This document shows, in pieces, positions 23,547 to 36,639 of a stretch of DNA of 64,000 nucleotides. The DNA is from Lonicera japonica. Lineage: Eukaryota; Streptophyta; Magnoliopsida; Dipsacales; Caprifoliaceae. The position numbers and the translations under genes are program-made. The stretch is taken from positions 32,042,969 through 32,106,968 of the forward strand of contig CM038468.1 in NCBI GenBank assembly GCA_021464415.1, given 5' to 3'. A model generated the notes under the pieces. That model searched no databases. It worked only from the letters and a program-made list of their open reading frames with translations, and was not told where the DNA came from. The stretch's first letter is position 1. Each line of letters begins with the position of its first letter.

Positions 23547-23600
23547 CTAGTTTTTTAACCCATGCGATACATGGGCGCATTTATAAATTTATATATTTTA
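23547..23600 (-). mobile_element. Helitron-like 3' terminus (minus strand), other end not found
   Basis: On the minus strand the text ends in a hairpin CCCATG-tatcg-CATGGG followed by TTAAAAAACTAG and then T, the layout of a plant Helitron 3' end (hairpin, short spacer, CTAG, target T). The 5' TC end, expected at higher coordinates, was not identified with confidence; TCTATTTATATATATTTGC on the minus strand near 24137 is a weak candidate. Confidence 0.45.
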
Positions 23601-25059
23601 TTTCTATTTTTTTATAAATATTGATAATTTTTTTAATTTTTTTTATTATATGGACTCTAAGTTTCATACCTATAATATAATCACTCACTAAGTATGGGAG
23701 CGTCATAATTTTCATATCTATCCACCACTAATTAAGTACGTGCTCAACAATAAATTTTGATCAAGATATAATTTAAGAACTTAGCATTTGAATTTGAAAA
23801 CACCAATTTAATTGAAATTAACATCTCAAGCACTCTCTTAACTTTTCGCAACAAATTTAACCTATATTAAAAAAATAAACACAACTCCAACAAATGACAC
23901 TTAATTATAGTATATAGTTTAGGAACATACTGTTAAATCTTAATTAAGCTAATAATTTTTCGCATAACAACATTCGGCATTTAAGAATAACAATTAAAAC
24001 TTTTAGAATTAACGTACAAATAAATTAAAAAGAACAAGTAAAACATGTAAATATATAAATATAATTGCAAATATAACTCAAGGAATAATTGTTTGGTGAA
24101 CAACTCAAGAAATAATAGCAAATATATATAAATAGATTTCATTGTTGGACTTACTTCACTATTCTTTTTACATAGTCTTACGGAACAAAAATTTGCACTC
24201 ATCTGTAATTTGTATTTTATAAAACAAATGCTATATAGTGTGCGGGATTTTGTATTGCTTTACCTTGGAAGAGGAATGAGAAGTGACGCCCATTGAGAAT
24301 TCCAAAAGTCTGGTACAATAATGTAGGTTATTATTAAACTGTTACCAAAAATGTTAGTTATTTTGTTAAAAAAAACTTAAAGGGTAATACCTTAATTAAA
24401 TCTAATAAACTTTAGAACTTTCTCTGTAATTAATGCTTACTAATGAATGCAATTAATAGGAGTGAGGTAAGAACATCCTCCGTAATACTATAATAGTATA
24501 TGATATGATGAGGCTCAATATTGTCCTAAGCATTTTTCCTCTTTTTTATGTATACTATATAGTTTTATTTTTCTCTCATGTAAATAAATTCAGCAATCTA
24601 GCTTATTGTTGGGTTGTTTATCTCTTTTATGGAGAGTCCAACAGTATAGCATGTGTGAACCTTTCTTGTTCTCTTAGGCTAATGTGGAGAAGATTACATT
24701 AAAGGGGTTGATAAAAACCCTTTTTAACCTAATTTTGAAGAGAGATAGTTGATGTGCACTTCTAAAGAAAAGTGAAAAGAAAAATTTAGAAATTTTCAAG
24801 TTTGTTCAATTCTGTTACGGCGTGTTCTCAACACATCTAAAATCATCTAACCAGTGGAGATTGGATTTGAAGCTCTCTAGAGCTATTTTTCGAGTCCGCG
24901 GACAGTAACTTTGTTTCAATGAAACCTCTCTTTTTCTTGGTTGGAAATTGTCTTGTTGCCAAGAAAGGTTGTTTTTTCTTGATATTGTATGCTTCTAGCC
25001 TTAACTAGAAAGAACATTGGTGTACTCATTGTTTGGTGATAGTGGAGATTTGGTTAAAC
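23601..25059. other. AT-rich stretch present in copy A only
   Basis: No supported gene. Small frames here (e.g. 23981-24202 minus) are low-complexity hydrophobic strings from AT-rich DNA. It may be the body of the Helitron at 23547 or a deletion from copy B. Confidence 0.4.
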
Positions 25060-26619
25060 TACAAACCCGTGATTTTTACTTCTGTAACTCGGTAGGTGTT
25101 CCACGTATAAGTTGGTGTGTCGCTTGTGTGTGCGCTAGGTGTGTCTCTTGTGCGCCCAAGTGTTACTTGATCACGTAAATTTCTCATTTTGCCTCAATTA
25201 TCCTAATTGTTTCATTTGTCCAATCCATTTCAAATTTCTTTTCTTAAACAACGAGACTCAAACCTATACGTCTAAAACCCGCGGGAGTGTGTATAAGTTG
25301 GTTTGGGGATATCAAAATGGCAATTTGAATAAGGTAATCTTTAGACCGGGTATAATTTTTTATGTACTGGATTGGGTTTATAACTTCAGAAAATAAACCT
25401 GTTTCGCCCAGGAAACCCTATATATAATATAATTTCCTTTAAACATCCTTATAATACCATCAAACAAATTATAATTTGTCAATGTAGGCCAATGTGTGGC
25501 AGGGCAAGTTTGGGTCCTAATAAACCAAGTAAAATGGGATGTTCAGATCTTTAATACAAAAACCATTAAGGGTTTATTCTAGTTCAGGAAAATCTGTTCT
25601 AAACCTAATTTGTTGCCATCCCTAATTTCATGACTAAGAACATGCAATCATTTTGTAATTTTAAATGTAGAACCAACCTAATCCTACATTAGAACTACAT
25701 TAGAACGTGCAAGTCAACTTTGTTTCTCGATCTTCCCATCATATAATATACTTTCACATCAAAACTTCCTGTTTTTCTACCCGTAGCATAAGTACATATA
25801 ATTTTCTAGTACTACAAGTACTAATATTTTTAAACAATATAAGTATATTAGGTCATAACCTATACCGTAAGTAATAGATATTAACTATTTAAAAAGTATA
25901 TGAAATTTCAATCACAAAACTCCTTATCCTTTTTACATATGTAAGATTCAAAAGTCTTATCTATATATATATTGTAAATTTTATTTATAAAATTAGAGAT
26001 AAAATATTTAAAAAATTTATTGGAAAGACAATGCAAGATCAATGAAAACATGTCTAACTTTTGAAATGCTATTCTTCAACAACAAAATGACAACCAAAGT
26101 AGCAGCTATGACAAATATAAAAAATTAAGAAAAGAGGTAGGCAATAAAATTTCAAAAGCATACATCAAAAAATTCATGATGTTGAAAATTTTCCATCAAT
26201 CATTGTAGACATCTTTATTAAAGTAATCCTAACTTTTGAAATTAAACTACACTTAATTGATGTCCAAAAACACTAAATTGATTTTACTAAATAAATTTAT
26301 TATTAATCGACATTGTCGTCTAACTCAAATTATCCATAGACAAGTTTGTAAGCTAGATCCAATCTTTCACTGAGGAAATGATTAACTATCTCCAATCTTC
26401 CTATGCAAGTCTCAATCTTAGTGTATCTTCAGTTACCCTATTATTAATAAGGAGCCAAGTTAATACAAACATATAAGCATACAAAAGTGTTAGAATTATA
26501 ATTGCAATGAGAATGTAGTTTGGGATTGTAATTATATTGTAGGTATATATTATATATTTTTTGGGAAATTATTTTTATTTTACCTATTTTTTTATTTTTT
26601 TAATTAAACTTGTCAGAGT

Positions 26620-27002
26620 CCAATCAAAGTGTAATATTTTCGCTCGGATGTAGACCGAAACAACAAAGAGTGCACAGCGTCCACCTTGTGCCGGTTTTAG
26701 ACCGTGACAATGCGGAGGAGGCAAGGCTCTTATTGTGTCATTTCCAAACCGGCACAACCATCCAATATAGTGTTGGTTTCAAACTGAGACAAATGTTTAC
26801 TTTGTGTTTGTTTGAAACCATGACATATTGACCCATTACATGCACCAGATCCCCTTAGAGAACCGTGACAATTGGTTGTTGTAACGGTTGCTAGTCAACA
26901 TAATATTTGTTGTCACCGCACTAATTGACACGGTCTTAATCCGTGACAAGTCATGTTTGTCACGGTTTTGAACCGTGACTATTCGAGTATTTTGGTGTTG
27001 TG
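26620..27002. repeat. Right CACTA subterminal palindrome array
   Basis: About eight degenerate units of the motif seen at 19890-20240, e.g. CCGGTTTTAGACCGTGACAA (about 26691), CACGGTCTTAATCCGTGACAA (26928) and TTTGTCACGGTTTTGAACCG (26957), end at the inverted terminus GTATTTTGGTGTTGTG. Confidence 0.85.
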
Positions 27003-28179
27003 ACTCTGCTCTTCTCTAAAGATATGCTTTTGCTCTGAACCTGCATTTCTAAATCCCATATGAGATTAATATAACTTAACTTGCATCAATGCTACCTCCA
27101 AGTTCTTAAGACTTGCTTTCATTCTTAATGTGCATCACTGCCATCATTATCCCTTAAGATTACCTTTCGGTCCTTTCTAACCTCTTGATTAATCAATCTT
27201 TAATAACTTAACGTTTCAAATATTTAATAATGTTTTGATTAACCAATTGATAAATGAATTATTTGTAATTCGACTGTTTAAAATTAATTAAATTTAAAAA
27301 ATCCAATTTATATTTTTAACTATCATAATGAAAAATTAAACTATTTAGCCTCTATTTGATAATTATATAGTAAATGATCACAAAACTTGTTGATTTGTAT
27401 GAGAAGTTGGAAAACAAATTGAGAGATGAGTTGAGATTTTTTCTTATTTTTGACTTTTTCCACGGAAAATTTTTCTTTAGGGGTGAAAAAAATAATCTCA
27501 TAAAAACTAAAGAAGGATGGAAGAAGGGCCCCAAAGAGATTCAGGGAGAATAGAGAAATTAAATCAACTTAAAAAACCTAGATGCTATATCCAATCAACT
27601 AATTTCAACAGAGGAAAAGCCCCTATAAATTTAGAACATGAATGCATTTGAATTCAATTTTATAGGCATGCGGATGAACTAATAGAAAAGCCTTCATTTC
27701 ATACTTCACTGTAATCAACCACCTACAAAAATCTAGACTATCTACAAAAAGATTAGCCAATTTTTAGTAGTATTAAGAAATTTGTTTGTAACCTCGACTC
27801 ATGAAATTCATACTGCTTAATCTCATGAAAAGGTTGTAGAGAGAAATATAGATGGTGCCCCCTTGTAGTGTTGGTGAATTAAGAATTTATTATTCTCACT
27901 TGTACATTTGGGATGTCCCAAATTAAAATTCCAATTTCTTTTATGAGACATAATTAATTTATCGAACCAAACCTGAATAATATAAAACGTATTTGTTCTC
28001 AAACATTGATTATATCAAAGAGTACGATTGTGGTGTAGCATTAGGCGGTAAAAAATTAAGGTGCCTTTTACAATGGCCCTCTAACCTATTATGCTTTGCC
28101 TTGAAAATATTTTTTACTCCCCATGCAAAACTTAAGAAACATGTCCTTTGTGACCAAGTCTATTGGATAATAGATGATG
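27003..28179. other. Intergenic, nothing recognised
   Basis: AT-rich DNA with only short frames; the 63-codon frame at 27993-28184 shows no known motif. No repeat relation to the rest of the window was noticed. Confidence 0.5.
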
Positions 28180-28390
28180 CATGAGTTAATTACATTTCTC
28201 GCCTTTGAAGTTTCACCTTTGTCCCACTTTGGTCCACAAAGGACAAAAATGCACTCATAAAACCCAGAAGTTTCACCTGCGTCCCATTGTGGTCCAAAAC
28301 TAGATGGGCCATCAGAAAAATAGATAGAATCTCAAACGTGACTAACACATGGCATATTTAGAAGGGAATAGTGGTAAATCACGTTCCCTT
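28180..28390. repeat. MULE left terminal inverted repeat
   Basis: It pairs with 38995-39201. Distinctive shared phrases are GTTTCAC, GTCCCATTGTGGTCCAAAA (complement GGACCACAGTGGGAT at about 39110) and GTGACTAACAC (complement GTGTTAGTCACATG at about 39054). Confidence 0.85.
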
Positions 28391-28789
28391 TCCTGCTAAT
28401 ATGTTGTTTACCTCGATTAACCCTAAATTCCAAAATTAAAGTTGTTTAGAGAGATAAAAGGCTGTGCACTATAGAACCCTAAAATTTCTAACATCAAATA
28501 ATAGATTAATATCCCATTTATTCTTTTAATGATTTGGAACTTGCGTACGCTAGAGTTACAGGATTTTAGAACCCCAATAGATGGTTAATAGTACTTTACC
28601 CACTTTTTGTTTACCCAATACTCGAATATATGATTTCGTTGTTTATTCCTATGGATGCACACTTTTTTTTACCTCTTTTTCCAATTTATTTTCACTTTTT
28701 ATAGTTTATTTAATTTGTCAATGGTGGTCCTTCTTGTTGTTAGTATGTTATGTAATGCTTTGTGCATTTGTCCTTTAATGCAGCATCAA

Positions 28790-29636
28790 ATGGATCTAGA
28801 AAAATTCAACATGGGGTCAATCAAATAGAAAATGCTACAAAGATTACTTAGGGGGTAAGCATTCGGTTGCCTATTTTGATTATTGTGATATTGAGAAGTT
28901 GTCAATGCTTGGACTCACTTCTATGGCTGAAGAGTTGAATTTAGTTGGAGCCTTAACTTTACATGTTCAAGGATTAACCCACGTTAAACCTAGATTTGTA
29001 AATTGCATTAAACATGATAAGGACATTTTCTAAATGCTTAGGTTCATTAATAAAAAAAGTGAAGTTAATGTGTATGTGGAGTGTTCATTTACTAACCTTG
29101 AGAGTATTTCTGCTAATGAGTGTGCTGAAGAAGAAGATGATTTTGATTTTGATGCTAATGTTGATAGGGATGCATAATTTGTGGGTTTTACCTCAACTAG
29201 TAATGACAATGAAGATGTGCCACCTAATTTAGATGTAAATTTTGAAAATGAATTTGAAACTAAATTGATGAGTGATATAGGTTCTGCTTCTGAAGATGAA
29301 AGTAAGCCTAAGTCCCTTATTTTTAACCTTAAAACTGATATGAACAATCCAATTTTTAAGTTAGGCGAAATTTTTGCAAATAATAAAGAATTTAAAGAAG
29401 CCATAGAGCATATTCCATAAAGTACGGGAAGAAAATTACTTTCCTAAGGAATGAATCCCATAGGGTGCATGTAGTATGTAGTGATGGGTGCCCATGGAAT
29501 ATATATGTTTCAAAGATGCATGATTGTTCGAATATGCAAATCAAAACCTTTGTTGGTGAGCATAAACGTGTTAGAAATTTAAGAACCCACATGTGAACTC
29601 TAAGTGGATGTCTGAGAAATACCTACACACTTTTAT
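28790..29636 (+). pseudogene. MuDR-type transposase, 5' part
   Basis: Coding traces in shifting frames follow the order of plant MuDR transposases. They are YFDYCDIEKLSML and MAEELNLVGA (about 28880-28960), an acidic linker (29030-29330), FKLGEIFANNKEFKEAIEHI (29357-29418), GRKITFLRNESHRVHVVCSD..CPWNIYVS (about 29428-29515) and IKTFVGEHK. It stops at KYLHTF where the Copia LTR begins. Frameshifts and stops (e.g. 29037, 29174, 29418, 29593) show it is dead. The intact family cuts and pastes Mutator-like elements. Confidence 0.82.
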
Positions 29637-30945
29637 TGTTAGAGTGATATACTAAAAGCCATGATTTTATTATTATTGGTTTTGATATATAGACTCGGTT
29701 TTGCTATTTTAATGAGAATCTTTATGGGCAATGGTTGCATTATATTATTTATTTAAATATTGTGCATGTGTGTGTCTTTTATTCCATATAGTAGATGATT
29801 TGGTGTGTAGAGTATAGTTTACACACAGAGAATCATATCATCGGTTCTTCTGGAATATAAGTTTATTGGTTCACGGTCTTAGATGGAATTGGACAACCAT
29901 CGGTAGGATTGTAGCACAAGTTTTAGTAGTTTATCTTGACTACATGAAATAGTACAGTTTTAACTCGTTGTGCTAGTACACTTTGTGTGTATTGAACAGG
30001 ACCAATTTGGGTTAATTGTTTTTATACTGACTATATAAAACAGTTTAAAATCCCATGGTTATTATGATTACTTATGCTCTTAATCTAGAAATAATTAATA
30101 GACATATTTATGTAGTGTTTGTTGTTTTGACTCATTAAGAGTGAGATTCATTTATGGATCAATAATCTTTGTGAATTGGATGGCGACACTATATGTATGA
30201 TAAATATTAATTATTGACGGAATCCACGTCCCGGTATAGGGATTGATGATAACCCCTTGAGAAGCTTAAAAGTTTTGATAATGTCAAACCCTGTAGGTGG
30301 ATTATGTTAATCCGACATGTCAAATAAGTTAAGTGGTACACTCAAGGATTAAGAAGTCATTTAAATATAATTGTCAGTAATTTAATTTTAAATGACGGTT
30401 ATCTGAAATCTTAACGTGGGGAGAATAATAAGTATTTAATAACAAGGAGCTCGAAATATAATTTTAAGATAAGGATGGGAGTGCAATTATAATTCTTTAG
30501 TGGTGTGAATTATAATTTATGGAAGGAATCAATTCTTAATCGAATTAAGATTCCGATTTTTCATAGTAAGCCCAAACACTTATTTCTCCTTAATTAGGGT
30601 CCTTATCGTAGCCTTATATATAAGCCAGCCTTACCTCTTCTCTCGACATAATAATTCTCACGAATTTAGGGTTTGTGCTGTAGAGAGTAGAGAAGGAGAT
30701 CTTGGTGATACCGCAGCCCACACTCGGTACAGGATTGCACGGCGAAAGGAATACGATAGAAGATCTTAAGGTTCAATCGAGCCGGTATTCTCGATTTGTC
30801 TCCACCAACCCCTGTTCGTAGTGAGACGAGATCAAACCAGAGAGATCTCGAAGGTAAAATCCGATTGCGCACTAAGGTTTTACATAACAAATTTTTGTTC
30901 GGTCTATACGCAATATTAAACGATTCTGGAACTAAGTTTCCATCA
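29637..30945 (+). repeat. Copia 5' LTR
   Basis: It runs from TGTTAGAGTG to AAGTTTCCATCA. A TATA-like box TATATATAA at 30615-30622 is followed about 30 bases later by a plausible transcription start region. Nearly identical to 36640-37948. Confidence 0.92.
30615..30622 (+). promoter_or_regulatory. Probable TATA box of the Copia 5' LTR
   Basis: TATATATA in CCTTATATATAAGCC, inside the LTR and upstream of the presumed R region; the same sequence is kept in the 3' LTR near 37620. The assignment rests on sequence and position only. Confidence 0.5.
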
Positions 30946-30947
30946 AT

Positions 30948-30959
30948 TGGTATTAGAGC
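30948..30959 (+). other. Copia primer binding site, initiator tRNA-Met type
   Basis: TGGTATTAGAGC lies two bases after the LTR; it differs by one base from the usual TGGTATCAGAGC. Confidence 0.85.
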
Positions 30960-32483
30960 AATTGGTTTCTATTTAATAATGCGTACGGATTGAACTAACC
31001 ATGTTGTCCAGTTTAAATCTATTCATGCATATTGATAATGGGTAGAACGTAGAACTCGCTAACCCTTGTTTTGCAGTGTTCTTGTCCCGCTATTATGGTC
31101 ATGTAATTCTGTTTTATGTGATTGGATCCCACGATGGTTTGATTCGTGGTTACTTTAATGTGCGTGATGATTTGGTTTTATTCATGGTTGTAATCGTAAA
31201 TTTAATTTAGATCAGTTATGTGAACTCTTTGAACAGAGGCATAGGATCTATGTAATTAATTCGATTTTGATTTCGATATATTAGATCAGTTATGTGAACT
31301 CCTTAAACAGAGGCATAGGATCTATGTAATTAATTTTGATTTTGATTTAAATAGAATAGTTCATGTGTGAACTCCTTACATGGAGGCATAGGACTTTGTA
31401 TCTAAAGACTGTTATCTCTTTAACGAAGATGGGGGCAGGAGGTTGAAGAATGCGTTTTTACCACGGAGATCGATTTAGAAATTAATCGGAATTCTTGGTC
31501 GTGGCAGTTTCCTAACGGACTGGAGAGAAACTTAGACCATAATAGCAGGGATTTGTTTTTCTTATTATTGAATGGTTTGATGCTTTGTGTGATTGTGTGT
31601 TTGGTAGTATATGTTTAATTATTAGGTTTTCTTATAATTTTGGACAACATGGATACATGACCACACTTAGATCACGTTTTGTTTAATACTTGTCAATTAA
31701 TAATTGGGTATAAAAATATAAGTATTGTGCAATTGCAAAGTTTAAGTTTTTTTTTTTAAAAAGCGGTAAAATAATTTTATTGCACATAGGTCTTATGTTT
31801 CATACCCTTGTATTCTAATTGACTAGAATTGAACATATTTTTTTTATAACCCTCAGATAATAATGTTTTAAATACTAAGTGGGTGAGGGATTTTTTCACA
31901 TAAATATCCCACGGTCTCCATCATTGATTTGTAGATGATATAGTTTATTTTTCGTGCGAGTTATAGTGCTCACCTCCATATCGGAAAGAATAGATTGTGA
32001 AATCATTGTACAAATTTCTTTGAAAGATAATTTAAATGATGTGATTTATTTTTCGTGTGGGTTTTAGTACCCACCTCCATATTGGAAAGAATAAATTACA
32101 GAATCATTGGATTAAATTAAATGATGGTATACACTTAGATATAAATAATAACATGCTCTCCAACTGAGTCTCTACTATTATTTATAGGATTGAATGAAGT
32201 CAGCTATTTGAATTTTATTTGACAATAAAGAATTGTCTAGATAATATATGTTACTTGACAATAAAGGATTGTCTAGATAATAAAATTTAATGGGTTTTGA
32301 CCTGTCTAAAAATAATGAATAATAGACGACCTCACTAACGAGGCATATTTTTCAAGGTATAGGCTGCTGGCAAATACTTTTTAAAATGGTAGAGGGTACC
32401 ATAGTTAAATATAGTGTTCAAAGTTGTTATTGCCCATTATAATTTGTATTATTATTATTATTATGTGATTCTCAGGATTTAAA
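30960..32483 (+). other. Copia untranslated leader
   Basis: About 1.5 kb without coding. It contains a direct repeat: GATCAGTTATGTGAACTC.TT.AACAGAGGCATAGG at about 31211 and 31285, with a third, weaker unit near 31360. A second pair, TTTATTTTTCGTG.G.GTT, lies at about 31945 and 32047. Long leaders are common in this kind of Copia element. Confidence 0.65.
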
Positions 32484-35400
32484 ATGGCAAACTCTTTCAA
32501 CCCACTTTCTATTATACTCAACCAAAACAAATTGACTGTACCTAATTATATTGACTGGAAAAGGAACTTGAACATGGTGTTTACTGCTGAAGAGTACAAG
32601 TTTGTGCTCACTGAGGTTTGTCCAGAAGAACCTGGTGAGGGGGCGCCCGAACAGGAAACCCAGGTTTACCGAAAGTGGAAAAAGGCTGATGAGATGGCGC
32701 GGTGTTACATTTTGGCTTCTATGTCAAATGTGCTACAACATCAACATGAGTCTTTAACCACCTCCTACGACATAATGCTAAACCTCAAAGATATGTTTGG
32801 GGATCAGGATCGTGCCGCAAGGCAGGTTGCGATGAAGGACCTCATGAACACAACAATGGCTGAAGGAACCCGAGTTAGGGATCATGTTCTGAAGATGATT
32901 GGTCTTCTGAATGAACTAGAGATCCTTGGAGCTAAAATCGATGGGGAAGCTTAGGTCGATATCATTCTCCAGTCGTTGCCGGATTCATTTAAGGGATTCC
33001 GACTGAATTACAACATGAATAAGTTTAAATATTCATTGTCGGAACTTCTTAAAGAACTCCAAGAAGCTGAGGGACTCCTTGGTAAGTCAGCTAGTGCTCT
33101 GGTGGCTGAGAAAGCTTCTACTTCTAAGCCTAAAAGCAAGAAAAAGAAGAAGAAGAATAATGCACAAGCTGCAGTCCCACTAGGAGCAGCACGTGCAGCA
33201 GTCGTTGGACCTCAAGGAGGAGTGAAAAAGCTTGTAGGCAAGTGTTTTCACTGTAAGCAGAAAGGGCACTGGAAGAAAGATTGTCCCCGTTTCCTAAACC
33301 GCCAGAACAATGGAGGTAAATTTCATTTATTAGTTGTTGAAACTTGTTTAGCGGTCCGATCTACTAGTACCCGGTGTGTAGATTCGGGAGCACTAATCAT
33401 GTCTGCAATACTTTGCAGGAGTTCCAGGAAACCAGACAACTTAGGAATGGATAAATTTATCTACACATGGGTAATGCTACGAAGGTGGCAGCAGTTGCAG
33501 TAGGAGATGTTTATCTTCAGTTTAGTCAGGATAGGATTTTAGTTATTAAGGATTGTCTATATGTACCTTCTATTAAAATGAATTTAATTTATGTTTCTAG
33601 ATTGGTTGAGGACAAATATTTTGTTCATTTTAATGATAAATCAGTTATTATTAGAAAAAATAAACAGTTTATTTGTTCTAGTACATTGGTGAATGATCTT
33701 TATATAATAAATCCTGACTTGTCTACATTGCAACTATACGAATTGAATAACACTAATAGTTTACCAATTAAGAGAAAGGAACCTTCAAAGATGAATTAAA
33801 CATATCTTTGGCACTTACGCCTTGGTCATATTAATCTAAAAAGAATTCAAAGACCGGTCGAAAATGGGACATTAGGTTCATTGGAAGTGGAGGCACTTCC
33901 AGTCTGTGAATCCTATTTAGAAGGTAAAATGACTAAGAGACCAGTCTCGGCAAAAGGCTATAGGGCTAAAGAACAGTTAGAATTGGCTCATTCTCATTTG
34001 TGTGGTCCCATAACTGTCCAGGCTAGAGGTGGCTTTGAGTACTTCATCACATTCACTGATGATTATTCAAAGTATGAATACATTTACTTAATGCGACGAA
34101 AGTTTGAAGCCTTTGAGAAATTCAAAGTATTCAAGGCAAAAACGGAGAAGCGTCTAGGAAAATGTATCAAAACATTACGATCAGATCGTGGTGGTGAATA
34201 TCTCTTAGGAGAGTTTAGGGAATACTTGTCAGAGAATGGGATTACATCCCAGTTGTCTGCACCGGGTATGCCACAGCAGAATGGTGTAGCAGAAAAAAGG
34301 AATATGACTCTTATGAAAATGGTAAGATCTATGATGAGTTATTCAGACCTACCTGATTCCTTTTGGGGATATGCTTTAGAAACAACAGCATATATTCTTA
34401 ACTTGGTGCCATCAAAGTCAATATCTACTACACCCATAGAATTGTGGACTGGGCGTAAGCCTAGTCTATGGCATGTTCGGATATGGGGTAGTCCAGCACA
34501 CGTTCTGAAAGGTAATGCAAATAAATTGGAGTCAAGAACAGAAGTGTGTTTCTTTGTTGGATATCCTAAAGGAACCAAGGGTGGCCTATTTTATAATCCT
34601 CGAGAACGAAAGGTTATTGTTAGCACCAATGCCAAATTCTTAGAAGAGGGTTATATCATGGACCACAAGCCCAGAAGTAGTGTTGTTCTAGAGGAAATAA
34701 GAGGAGAAAAAGTAGGGCACAATTTGTCTGAACCTTCAGTACAAGAGGAAGTACCACAAGAGATAGATATTATCCCATTACATCGTCGTAGTGGGAGAAT
34801 TGTTGATACTTGTGCACATCCTGAACGAACCACTAACACGCAGGTTCCGGAACCAGCACAGGTTCCCGAACTAACGCAGATTCCCGAACCAGCACAGCGT
34901 GTGGATAGTGAGTTAGGAAGTTCAGTACCTGCACAAGGTACACAAACACAAGTAGTGCTTCATCGTAGTGGGAGGGTTGTACGTAAGTCCGACCATTTTA
35001 TGTTCTTGGGAGAGTCTTATGACAAGGTCCTTGATGAACACGAAATGGATCCCTTTAACTACAATGAAGCACTTCAAGATAAAGATGCAGAAAAATGGCA
35101 AACAACTATGAAATCTGAAATGGAGTCCATGTACTCTAATAAAGTCTGGGATCTTGTAGAACCACCCGAAGGGATAAAACCCATCGGATGCAAGTGGGTA
35201 TATAAGAGAAAGAGAGGAGCAGACGGGAAGGTGGAAACCTTTAAAGCAAGGCTTGTTGCAAAAGGGTTCACTCAGAAAGAAGGAATCGATTATGATGAAA
35301 CCTTTTCATCGGTTTCCATGCTAAAGTCTATTCAGATTCTCTTATCCATTGCGGCTCATCTTGATTACGAGATTTGGCAAATGGATGTCAAGAAAGCTTT

Positions 35401-36624
35401 CCTTAATGGAAGTCTTGATGAAAGCATTTATATGATGCAGCCAGATGGATTCATAGCAAAGGGCCAAGAGCACATGTTGTGCAAGCTTAAGAAGTATATT
35501 TATGGGCTTAAGCAAGCGTCTAGATCTTGGAACATCCGTTTTGATCAGGCAATCAAGTCTTTTGGTTTTGATCAATGTCCAGACGAGTCTTGTGTGTACA
35601 AAAGGTGCAACGAAAATGCAGTGGTATTTTTGGTATTGTACGTAGATGATATCTTACTTATTGGGAACGATATGGAGTTATTATCTTCAGTGAGGGTATG
35701 GTTATCAAGTCAATTCAATATGAAGGACTTGGGAGAAGCCAGTCACATCCTTGGTGTTAAGCTTATGCGAGATCGGAAAAATAGGATGTTGGGCTTGTCA
35801 CAAGCTACTTATATTGATACAATTCTTTCCAGATTTAATATGCAGGATTCCAAGAAAGGGTTTATCCCTTTCAGGCATGGAATCACTCTATCCAAGGATC
35901 AGTGTCCTAAGACACCTGATGAGATAGAGAAAATGAAGGCAGTTCCTTATGCCTTGGCAGTAGGAAGCCTCATGTATGCTATGCTGTGTACTAAACCAGA
36001 CATCTACTTTGCTGTTGGCATGGTTAGCAGATTCAGTCTAATCCAGGGCAAGAACACTGGACTGCGGTAAAACATATACTCAAGTACCTTAAAAGGACTC
36101 GAGATCTTATGTTGGTTTACCAGGCAGATAGTCTAGTGCCCATTGGATACACAGACTCAGATTTTCAGTCAGATAGGGATTCTAGAAAGTCAACTTCGGG
36201 ATATGTGTTTACTCTAGGAGGTGGGGCCATTAGTTGGAGGAGTATTAAGCAATCTTGTATTGCTGACTCCACCATGGAAGTTGCATATGTGGTTGCTTCA
36301 GAAGCGGCATAGGAGGCAGTTTGGCTTAGGAACTTTCTTATGGATCTAGATGTGGTACCTTTAGTGCATTCAGCTATTACACTTTATTGTGATAATAGTG
36401 GAGCAGTTGCAAATTCGAAGGAGCCAAGGACTCATAAGAAGGGAAAACACATAGAGCGCAAGTATAATCTAATTAGAGATATTGTGTAGAGAAGTGATGT
36501 CATAATGACTAAGATTGCATCAGGGGACAACCTAGATGATCCTTTTACGAAGAGCTTACCGGCCAAGACTTTTGAAAGTCACATTGAGGGAATGGGGGTG
36601 AGGTGCATAGCTGCATGGCTTTGA
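32484..36624 (+). pseudogene. Copia gag-pol polyprotein, nearly complete but broken
   Basis: Gag starts MANSFNPLS at 32484, with a TAG at 32953, and ends in a knuckle CFHCKQKGHWKKDC (33243-33284). The protease DSGA is at 33381-33392, directly followed by a frameshift. Pre-integrase TYLWHLRLGH lies after a stop at 33797. Integrase spans about 33960-34640 (FTDDYSKYEY, RSDRGGEY, QNGVAEKRN give D/D/E). RT spans about 35100-35900 (KWVYKRK, ARLVAKGF, LYVDDILL at about 35633-35656). RNase H runs from about 36100 in another frame (YTDSDFQSDRDSRKSTSGY, then a TAG at 36310). One long frame of 729 codons (33881-36070) survives. Because the enzymatic residues are mostly kept, loss of function is recent and due to a handful of lesions. 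Confidence 0.92.
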
Positions 36625-36639
36625 GTCTAAGTGGGAGAT

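Larger units (their letters stand above)
22139..26490. repeat. Segmental duplication, copy A
   Basis: Blocks 22139-23040 and 25060-25990 match 43978-44266/49922-51300 and 51290-51800 plus 60420-60490 respectively, in the same order and orientation. Examples are CACTAGCTAGTAGTAGTATTGGATCATCC (22477 and 50736), CCACGTATAAGTTGGTGT (25100 and 51331), TTTTCTAGTACTACAAGTACTAATAT (25802 and 51711) and AGATTCAAAAGTCTTAT (25946 and 60453). A weaker match ends at GGAGCCAAGTTAATAC (26450) opposite TGAGCCAAGTCAATAT (60564). Copy A has about 2 kb (23040-25060) that copy B lacks. The segment is non-coding as far as can be seen. Confidence 0.85.
19890..27002. mobile_element. CACTA-type DNA transposon, no transposase seen
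   Basis: The left end reads CATTACACCAAAATAC and the right end GTATTTTGGTGTTGTG, inverted copies matching at 14 of 16 positions and close to the CACTACACCAAAA ends of plant CACTA elements. Each end is followed inward by an array of palindromic TTGTCACGGTT / AACCGTGACAA motifs, as in CACTA subterminal regions where transposase binds. The two 3-bp flanks (GTG and ACT) do not match, so the target duplication is not confirmed. The 7.1-kb interior has no transposase frame; it holds a segment shared with 43978-60620, a MITE and a Helitron end. It is either a non-autonomous element or a heavily decayed one. Confidence 0.72.

Noticed and set aside
23981..24202. Hydrophobic 73-codon minus-strand frame resembling a membrane peptide
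   Set aside because: Low-complexity AT-rich DNA gives Leu/Phe/Tyr runs; no start context or homologous copy.
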